This document shows, piece after piece, positions 58,100 to 64,000 of a stretch of DNA of 64,000 nucleotides. The DNA is from CAZBYL01 sp964496275. GTDB lineage: Bacteria > Synergistota > Synergistia > Synergistales > Synergistaceae. Position numbers and translations under genes: made by a program. Location of the stretch: assembly GCA_964496275.1 (NCBI GenBank), contig CAZBYL010000003.1, positions 1 to 64,000 on the forward strand, in the 5' to 3' direction. Positions within the stretch are counted from its first letter, which is position 1. Each line of letters starts with the position of its first letter. Below the pieces are notes generated by a model, which saw only the letters and a program-made list of their open reading frames with translations, was not told where the DNA came from and ran no database searches.

Positions 58100-59758
58100 T
58101 TACATTACAACCATTTTGTCAAGAACAAGCTGCAGTGCAGTCATACTTCTCCACGTGTCAATCCTAGGTCTGTAGACCCAACCCACAAGAGAGTTCATGT
58201 CCTCCACCATTTCAGCTGCGCCAAAACCAAGAAGAGTGGATCCGCCCAAGTCGATTTTAACGTGTTTTCCGTTTTTGCCCATGGGAGAGATCTTAATTTC
58301 GCCGTCATACGGGGAATACAGTTTCGGTGAGGGATTTTCCATGCCAAACGGTCCGAGCTCCTCCCCCTCACGCCAGATATCTATACTGAGATTGCCCGGA
58401 GCCCAATAGAGTAGATCTTCTTTTTCGCCCTTTACCAGAACTTTAGAAAGAATTCTTTCCATTTCGACTCTTAGTTCCGACCAATTCTCCTGTTTAACAC
58501 TAAAACCGGCTGCAAGGCGGTGTCCCCCCCATGTATTCAGGAGCGGAGCCAACATTTTAAGGACCCCTACGGCATCCCCGCCGCTTGGCATACGCAGTGT
58601 TCCCCGCATAACATCACCTACAGAGGCGACCAAGGCAACAGGTGCATTGCGTGAGCAGCAAATTCGACTCGCAACACTGCTTAAAACGCCTACCGACCAA
58701 TCTTCATTGGTCAGTACATACTGAAAATCATTATCTTCTGACACTTCAACCTGCGATAAAATCTTCGTAGATAACTCTCTGCGTTTTTTATTGAGAGATA
58801 TCATTTTATCCACAGCATCATATAGGTCTCCACCGGGAAAAAGTATTTTAACGGCTAAATCCGCAAGATAGAGCCGCCCTGCCGCATTTAGGCACGGGAT
58901 AATCTTCATCGCCAAGTCCTCACTGTCCAATGTCGACGGAACAACTCCGAGTTTCTCCATAAGTATAGAGAGCCCCGGGCGAGGGTGATTTCTTAATGTG
59001 TTAAGGCCATTCTGTACCAGAACCCTGTTAAGAGGAGAGGCCATAGAAACACAATCAGCTACGGTAGCAAGAGCAACTAGGTCGAGCAACTTATATAAAT
59101 GTTCAGTTGGAAGAAGTTCATTTTGCCAAGCCCAGCACCATATGACCCCGGTAGCGCACAATTTTTTTGCCAGCCTATCGCCGGCAATCTGAGGATTCAC
59201 AAGCGTGTCACATAGCGCCGCGATGCCTTCTACAAGATGATGGTCGAAGATAACAACGGGAATTCCGCTCTCTTTGATCAGTCTTACGGCATCTGCATCC
59301 TGCGAACCACAGTCAACCACTATTACCAAGTCGCACTTCCTTTTGGCTATGCTTTGTGCGACTTCCATGTGAAGTCCATATCCTTGGTTAAATCGATGAG
59401 GAATAAAATACCTAACCTTGGCATGTTTAGCTAAAACCATCTCCATTGCCAGAGTTGTGGATGAAATTCCATCGACATCATAATCGCCGTACACAACGAC
59501 ATCAGAATTCTCAGACAAACCGCGTATAATATCAGCTGCTTTAGAATTCGATTCTCCTAAGTCTAACATAGATAAAAGTTTAGGCATGTCCGGACTCAGC
59601 CAGCCGTCCGCTTCTAATCTGCTTGAATCTGGAGTTAGCCCCCGCATTTCGAGCAGCGCCGCTTGAAATGCAGTGCACCCAAACTTCAAGGATAGTTCGG
59701 ATGCGATTTTTCCGGGAGTGTATATATTTAAATCTTCCCTAGGACAGCGTACAACCAA
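58100..59758 (-). CDS. recJ: Single-stranded-DNA exonuclease RecJ
   Basis: RecJ is a 5'-3' exonuclease for recombination and mismatch repair. The 552-residue DHH-family protein shows VVYGDYDVDGISST, VIVVDCGSQD, VIFDHHLVEG and the DHHA1 segment GGHRLAAGFSV. The start is a TTG 2 bp after the lapA stop, with only a weak Shine-Dalgarno sequence, so it may depend on coupling. RecJ next to rel is a common arrangement. Confidence 0.93.
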   Translation of the reverse strand: MVVRCPREDLNIYTPGKIASELSLKFGCTAFQAALLEMRGLTPDSSRLEADGWLSPDMPKLLSMLDLGESNSKAADIIRGLSENSDVVVYGDYDVDGISSTTLAMEMVLAKHAKVRYFIPHRFNQGYGLHMEVAQSIAKRKCDLVIVVDCGSQDADAVRLIKESGIPVVIFDHHLVEGIAALCDTLVNPQIAGDRLAKKLCATGVIWCWAWQNELLPTEHLYKLLDLVALATVADCVSMASPLNRVLVQNGLNTLRNHPRPGLSILMEKLGVVPSTLDSEDLAMKIIPCLNAAGRLYLADLAVKILFPGGDLYDAVDKMISLNKKRRELSTKILSQVEVSEDNDFQYVLTNEDWSVGVLSSVASRICCSRNAPVALVASVGDVMRGTLRMPSGGDAVGVLKMLAPLLNTWGGHRLAAGFSVKQENWSELRVEMERILSKVLVKGEKEDLLYWAPGNLSIDIWREGEELGPFGMENPSPKLYSPYDGEIKISPMGKNGKHVKIDLGGSTLLGFGAAEMVEDMNSLVGWVYRPRIDTWRSMTALQLVLDKMVVM

Positions 59759-59760
59759 CG

Positions 59761-60129
59761 TCAGTCCGCCATTCCAGCGTTATTTGCAGAAACATTCTTT
59801 TCTGTTGTAACTTGTCCGCTATTCTCAGCAGCCACCTTGCTGGCAGCCATCGATTCTATTATCATTTTCTTTTCGCTCTCAAGAGAGAGTATTTTGTCAT
59901 CTTTAATTTTTAACTCTCTTTTGTATTTTCCTCTCACCTCAAAAAGGGAAAATATTGAGAAGATCCACATAAGTGCAGAACCGGCACAAAATACCAGAAC
60001 TTCCCAAACACCCTGTGGAAAAGTCCACTCAAACACAAGAAACCTTACCGTGACATCACCAATGTTCTGAAACGCAAAAAGTGCGGACAAAAACATAGTC
60101 AGCGTAATCGCCAAAATATAACTTTTCAT
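59761..60129 (-). CDS. LapA family (DUF1049) small membrane protein
   Basis: The 122-residue product has two transmembrane helices (about 4-22 and 40-60) around the family segment FQNIGDVTVRFLVFEWTFP. A coiled coil then follows in the cytoplasm (about 65-95). E. coli LapA homologues take part in LPS biogenesis control, but the role is not established here. GGGGGG lies upstream of the ATG. Confidence 0.8.
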   Translation of the reverse strand: MKSYILAITLTMFLSALFAFQNIGDVTVRFLVFEWTFPQGVWEVLVFCAGSALMWIFSIFSLFEVRGKYKRELKIKDDKILSLESEKKMIIESMAASKVAAENSGQVTTEKNVSANNAGMAD

Positions 60130-60171
60130 GCCGTAGCCCCCCTAATCAGAAAACCTACATAAACTTCCATA

Positions 60172-60177
60172 ATTATA
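60172..60177 (-). promoter_or_regulatory. Likely -10 of the lapA-recJ-rel operon
   Basis: A perfect TATAAT lies about 43 bp upstream of the lapA ATG, after the secF terminator. The best -35-like sequence, TTAACT, is 19 bp away, longer than usual. Confidence 0.4.
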
Positions 60178-60200
60178 ATACATCAGAGGAATAATCAGTT

Positions 60201-60228
60201 AAAAAAAAAGAGGGGCACATGCCCCCCT
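60201..60228 (-). terminator. Intrinsic terminator after secF
   Basis: The arms 60209-60216 and 60221-60228 form an 8-bp stem, mostly G-C with one G-U pair, with a 4-nt loop. On the minus strand nine T follow (60201-60209). It is 14 bp beyond the secF stop. Confidence 0.9.
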
Positions 60229-60242
60229 TGTAATAGATTATA

Positions 60243-61124
60243 CTAGTATTTGGGTGAACGGAGATACCACTCGGCAACAACAGAGCTAGCAATGTATATA
60301 GAGCTGTATGTACCGACACCGATACCTACGAGGAAGGCGAAGGCAAAATTGCTTATTACCTCACCACCGAAAATAAACATTGCAACAACAGGCAAAAGCG
60401 TTGTAAGTGACGTATTTATCGTACGTGATAGGGTCTGGTTGATGGAGCTGTCAACGAGCTCAACGACTCCCTTGTTTTTAACTGAGCCCCAGTTCTCGCG
60501 TACCCTGTCCAACACGACGATTGTGTCATTCAAAGAATAGCCGACTACCGTTAGAATTGCAGCGATGAAGGCTACAGACACTTCTTTGCCTGTAAAACTG
60601 TATACTCCGAGCATGATAATCGCATCATGCACCAAAGAGAGTACAGCCGCAACGCCAAAACGAAATTTAAATCTAAAGGCCATGTAAAGCAGTATTCCAG
60701 AGAGAGCTAAGACAAGAGAAATAACGGCCTGGCTGCGAAGTTCCTTACCAACAACAGGTCCAACTTTGTCTATCTTCATAACCGTGAGCGAACCAAAGTC
60801 TTTTTTCAATGTATCAAGAACTTGGCGACGAACATCTTCATCCTGCGCTTGGCAACGAATTAGGACATCATTATCACCGTATGCCTGAATGATTGCCTGA
60901 CCTTGACCTATTGTGCTAAGGCTGCTGCGTATCTTTGCAACTTCAATCTTGTTGTCAAACTTAACCTGCAGAACCAAGCCGCCCGTAAAGTCAACACTTA
61001 GATTAAGACCTCTTGTCATCAGAACACCTAAAGATGCGACAAGGCAAATGATACTAAATACCAGCCATGCCTTACGATATTTCATAAAGTGAATGTTTAG
61101 CTTTGATGCGTCAAAAGTAGCCAT
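60243..61124 (-). CDS. secF: Protein-export membrane protein SecF
   Basis: The 293-residue protein has six transmembrane helices and the motifs GLNLSVDFTGGLVLQV, ALIRCQAQDED-like periplasmic part, GYSLNDTIVVLDRVREN and TTLLPVVAMFIFGG. SecDF uses the proton or sodium gradient to help pull exported proteins. It starts 12 bp after the secD stop. Confidence 0.96.
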   Translation of the reverse strand: MATFDASKLNIHFMKYRKAWLVFSIICLVASLGVLMTRGLNLSVDFTGGLVLQVKFDNKIEVAKIRSSLSTIGQGQAIIQAYGDNDVLIRCQAQDEDVRRQVLDTLKKDFGSLTVMKIDKVGPVVGKELRSQAVISLVLALSGILLYMAFRFKFRFGVAAVLSLVHDAIIMLGVYSFTGKEVSVAFIAAILTVVGYSLNDTIVVLDRVRENWGSVKNKGVVELVDSSINQTLSRTINTSLTTLLPVVAMFIFGGEVISNFAFAFLVGIGVGTYSSIYIASSVVAEWYLRSPKY

Positions 61125-61136
61125 TTGTTCCGCCTC

Positions 61137-62519
61137 CTAAAGGGTCATGCCCTTGCGGGATGAGAGAATTGCCCCCAGAAGGGTGCGCGTGACAACAACG
61201 TTACAGAAAACAGACGACACAACACCTATGCTGAGAGTAACGGCAAAGCCGCGTATGGGACCGCTTCCGAAGTAGAACAAAACAGCCGCGGCAATAAGAG
61301 TTGTGATGTTAGAGTCAAGGATAACGACTAGTGCTTTCTTAAAACCGGCATCAAGAGCAGCCATAATTGTCTTGCCCGAACGGAATTCTTCTTTCATTCT
61401 CTCGTATATAAGGATATTGCCGTCAACAGCCATACCGATAGTTAGAATTACTCCTCCTATACCCGGCAGGGTCAGGGTTGACTTGAGGAAGATAAGGCTG
61501 GCTATTACGACCAAAACAGCAACACAAAGTGCTATATCGGCTGCAAGCCCAAGTATTCCGTAGTATACAAGCATAAAAAGAACTACAAGCGCAGCTCCTA
61601 TAAGGCCGGATCTCACGCCGTCACTTATTGAGTCAGCACCAAGCGTAGGTCCGACAGACCTGTTTTCGAGAATTTCTACTCCGACAGGAAGAGCTCCCGC
61701 TCTAAGCATGATAGCAAGGCGGTTTGCCTCTTCTGTCGAGAATTTACCCGTTATTTGTGCCTCTCCGCCGGAAATACGCTGCTGAACGACAGGAGCTGAT
61801 ATGACGAGGTTGTCGAGAACTATCGCTATCTGCTTACCCACGTTTGCCGCGGTCGCTTCGTCAAAAAGCTTTGAGCCTTCGGCGCTAAACTTGAGAGAAA
61901 CAGCAGCTTTGCCAAACTGGTCAAAAGTCGTATCAGCTTTGGTCAAGTTTTTTCCGTTAACGTAGGATTTTCCAAGCAGATAAGCTCCGCCCTCTTCTCC
62001 ATTTGCAACAATGACATCAGGATTTGACTTTACCGCGTTCTTCATCTGGAGTATGTACGCATCGACTTCATTTTTTGCCTGCTCCCAGCGCCCCTGGGCT
62101 GCTTTAAACTGCTCATCAGTATCGTAATTCGAGCGTATAGGCTGCGCGGGAACTCGCGGAGATTCGCCTAAGACCTGGCGAAAATCAAGAACAGCGGTAC
62201 GTCCGATAAGATCGAGCGCAGCTTCAGGATCTTCCACTCCAGGCAGGTCAATCGCGATACGATCTTCTCCCTGACGCTGGATAACCGGTTCTGCAATGCC
62301 GTACTGGTCAATTCTGCTGCGAAGAACCGCAAGCAGACGTTCTACGCTATCGTTGTTAACAGGATTTTCTGGAGTCCCCTTAGCTTGGAGAACAATATGC
62401 ACCCCGCCTCTTAGGTCTAACCCCAGTTTGACACGTCCCTCTATAGGAAACGTTATGAACGCGGCAATGGCAATTACTGCCAAGACAAGAACCAGCCGCC
62501 ATTTGTCTCTTTTTATCAT
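61137..62519 (-). CDS. secD: Protein translocase subunit SecD
   Basis: The 460-residue protein has the N-terminal helix, the KLGLDLRGGVHIVLQ motif, a large periplasmic P1 domain and the C-terminal helices with GMAVDGNILIYERMKEE. It is a normal short SecD. It lies between yajC and secF, the standard order. Confidence 0.96.
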   Translation of the reverse strand: MIKRDKWRLVLVLAVIAIAAFITFPIEGRVKLGLDLRGGVHIVLQAKGTPENPVNNDSVERLLAVLRSRIDQYGIAEPVIQRQGEDRIAIDLPGVEDPEAALDLIGRTAVLDFRQVLGESPRVPAQPIRSNYDTDEQFKAAQGRWEQAKNEVDAYILQMKNAVKSNPDVIVANGEEGGAYLLGKSYVNGKNLTKADTTFDQFGKAAVSLKFSAEGSKLFDEATAANVGKQIAIVLDNLVISAPVVQQRISGGEAQITGKFSTEEANRLAIMLRAGALPVGVEILENRSVGPTLGADSISDGVRSGLIGAALVVLFMLVYYGILGLAADIALCVAVLVVIASLIFLKSTLTLPGIGGVILTIGMAVDGNILIYERMKEEFRSGKTIMAALDAGFKKALVVILDSNITTLIAAAVLFYFGSGPIRGFAVTLSIGVVSSVFCNVVVTRTLLGAILSSRKGMTL

Positions 62520-62600
62520 GAACTAGCGCCTCCTTGCACAGAAAACGGAGTGGACACTAATATGGTCCTCTCCGCAAAATAGCACAATTCTATAGGCAGA

Positions 62601-63068
62601 TTATGCCTCTTTCTTATTCTCCGTCTCAGCATCTGCTGGTTCTGAATCAGCCACGGGCTCAGCAACAACGACATCTGCTTCAGTTTCGGCAGTATTTGCT
62701 TCAACACTGGGTTCCTGTACAGGCGCTGATGCCTCTTCATCTGACTCTGTGTTCTTTTTAATCTTCTTTTTCTTAGGTTTAGAATCAGAAGCAGCATCAG
62801 TCTTCTTCATTGAAATCGAGCTTTTGAGTATACGTGCTTTTACACCGTCATCGAGCTCAATTATATAGCTGTCATCCAGAATCTCACGAACAACACCAAA
62901 GAATCCTCCGGCTGTAATAACAGTGACACCTCTGCTGATGCTCGCAAGCATCTCCTCATGAGCTTTTTGTTTTTTCTTCTGCGGACGAATAATCATAAAA
63001 TAAAATATTGCCGCAAACATTGCCAGAGGTAACATCATTCCTACAAGTCCACCCTGCTGACCACCCAA
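62601..63068 (-). CDS. yajC: Preprotein translocase subunit YajC with long charged tail
   Basis: The first 95 residues are normal YajC: a membrane helix (about 9-26), IIRPQKKKQKAHEEM and a small basic domain. A 60-residue low-complexity tail follows, first KKKKIKK, then many Glu, Ala and Val. The start is TTG (GGQQGG follows), supported by GGAGGG 6 nt upstream. YajC forms a complex with SecDF. Confidence 0.93.
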   Translation of the reverse strand: MGGQQGGLVGMMLPLAMFAAIFYFMIIRPQKKKQKAHEEMLASISRGVTVITAGGFFGVVREILDDSYIIELDDGVKARILKSSISMKKTDAASDSKPKKKKIKKNTESDEEASAPVQEPSVEANTAETEADVVVAEPVADSEPADAETENKKEA

Positions 63069-63187
63069 AAGAAACCCTCCTTAACCTCTATTTTGAATTT
63101 TTTTGTGAAACCATTTTTGCGCCTATGTAAGGCAAGCCGTTAGTTATTTTATCACGAGAAAGGCTCAGACGTATATATCTATTTGAT

Positions 63188-63820
63188 TTAATGAGTTTTT
63201 TCTTTCTCCTTTAAAAAGAAGAGCAGTTTCTCCAGTTCAACAAATATATCGACTCTGTAGAAAAGGACTCTTTCCGGGACAACTACAGAGGCAGGAGTGA
63301 AAGCAAGGATACCTTTTAAAGAAGGGGACTCGGATGCTTTGTTCACACATGCCTGTGCAGCGACAGGCGGAACGGCTAGGATAAGCACTTCTATATCTTT
63401 CTCCCTCATTATCCGAGCAATATCATCAACATGCCAGCAATGCACACCCATAATATCCCGCCCAACTTTCGCGGGATCCACGTCAAACAAGGCTTCCACA
63501 CTAAACTTGTAACTCTGAAATGAAGCGTGAGCCATCAAGGCAGTACCAAGATTTCCTACACCGGCAAGTGCTACGCGCCAAACCTTCGGCGAAGCAAGAA
63601 TATTTTCTATATGGGCGCAGAGCCTTTCAACTTGATAACCGACTCCCCGTTTACCTATTTCACCAAAATAGGAAAGGTCTTTGCGAACCTGGCTGGCCTT
63701 TATTCCAAGCATATTACCCATCTGCAATGACGAAACGACACTGTTGTTGTTATTCTTCATTTGCTTGAGCAGTCTATAGTACTGAATAAGCCTCTCTACT
63801 GTCGGTTCAGCGACACGCAT
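63188..63820 (-). CDS. rex: Redox-sensing transcriptional repressor Rex
   Basis: Rex binds DNA when the NADH/NAD+ ratio is low and controls fermentation and respiration genes. The 210-residue protein has a winged-helix N-terminus (EPTVERLIQYYRLL, ASQVRKDLSYFGEIGKRGVGY), the NADH-binding motif AGVGNLGTAL and the late motif VVPERVLFYRVDI. The ATG at 63820 is chosen since GAGGTG lies 9 nt upstream; an ATG two codons earlier is too close. It links this genome to redox-controlled fermentation. Confidence 0.95.
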   Translation of the reverse strand: MRVAEPTVERLIQYYRLLKQMKNNNNSVVSSLQMGNMLGIKASQVRKDLSYFGEIGKRGVGYQVERLCAHIENILASPKVWRVALAGVGNLGTALMAHASFQSYKFSVEALFDVDPAKVGRDIMGVHCWHVDDIARIMREKDIEVLILAVPPVAAQACVNKASESPSLKGILAFTPASVVVPERVLFYRVDIFVELEKLLFFLKEKEKTH

Positions 63821-63842
63821 ACACATTCACCTCTTTTTAATA

Positions 63843-64000
63843 TTACCAGGGACGTTCATCCTCTTGCACACGACGCTCTTCAACGACATCGTAGGCCGCA
63901 ACATTCCGTCTGAGCTGAGCTTCATCTGACACAATAACCTTCACAGTTAAAACCCTTCTCGGATATGCTATTTCAATCACGTCACCATCACACACAGACG
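63843..64000 (-). CDS. S4-domain RNA-binding protein (Hsp15/RqcP-like), C-terminal part only
   Basis: The last 51 codons of a gene that continues beyond the window edge. The segment DGDVIEIAYPRRVLTVKVIV followed by RRNVAAYDVVEE matches the second half of the small S4-domain proteins related to Hsp15 and RqcP, which bind the 50S ribosome in stalled-chain quality control. The call uses this short piece only. Confidence 0.7.
   Translation of the reverse strand, partial: SVCDGDVIEIAYPRRVLTVKVIVSDEAQLRRNVAAYDVVEERRVQEDERPW

Noticed and set aside
63095..63120. Rex operator before yajC (TTGTGAAA)
   Set aside because: Only one half-site is present; the second half TTTCACAA at the correct distance is absent.

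Overview
The window is almost entirely coding, and every recognisable gene lies on the minus strand, so transcription runs from base 64000 towards base 1. I would place the organism in a diderm anaerobic lineage with Firmicutes-like gene order, most likely Synergistota. The reasons are a full diderm-type type IV pilus machine with a PilQ secretin, MinE with MinCD, a radC-mreBCD-mrdA-min-rodA order like that of Firmicutes, an Asp23/Gls24 envelope-stress protein, an endonuclease-type MutL with no MutH in view, and a CODH-like/Rrf2 locus. This taxonomic call is inference; no rRNA is present. The sequence is a draft: a run of ten N interrupts alaS and a one-base homopolymer error probably breaks mreB.

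Layout in transcription order. Right end (64000-60243): the 3' end of an S4-domain RNA-binding protein gene, rex, then yajC-secD-secF closed by a strong terminator. Next (60177-46671): lapA-recJ-rel-dtd-MBL hydrolase-radC, then the cell-shape and division block mreB-mreC-mreD-mrdA-minC-minD-minE-rodA. Next (46599-35691): a conserved radical-SAM pair, rng, smc, a tRNA1(Val)-type methyltransferase, rsmI and metG, closed by a terminator. Then tatD-tgt-tsaC, followed by a stand-alone tRNA-Pro(CGG) with its own near-consensus promoter and terminator. Between 32213 and 32600 is an AT-rich non-coding stretch with two perfect inverted repeats.

An accessory redox locus follows (32212-27984): an Rrf2-type Fe-S regulator, a CooS-like carbon monoxide dehydrogenase homologue, a CooF-like 4x[4Fe-4S] ferredoxin and an FAD-dependent NAD(P)H oxidoreductase. 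The CooS homologue keeps all apparent metal-cluster ligands but appears to have lost the catalytic lysine and the histidine proton relay. It is the most interesting item in the window.

The type IV pilus cluster (27845-16589) is pilC, pilA, pilM, pilN, pilO, pilP, pilQ, pilB, pilT and three minor-pilin-like genes. A perfect 17-bp terminator hairpin sits between pilA and pilM. It is followed by efp, a zinc-ribbon protein, an Asp23 protein and a membrane partner, then nusB-xseA. A sulfur-nucleoside salvage trio comes next (mtnA-ahcY-mtaD). The left end holds alaS-ruvX-mutS-mutL-miaA-ispH, with ispH cut by the window edge.

Many starts are non-AUG: TTG in pilA, smc, mutS, ruvX, nusB, yajC, recJ and the MBL gene, and GTG in mreB, mtaD and the trmN6-like gene. 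Most are preceded by good Shine-Dalgarno sequences, and starts below were chosen on that basis.
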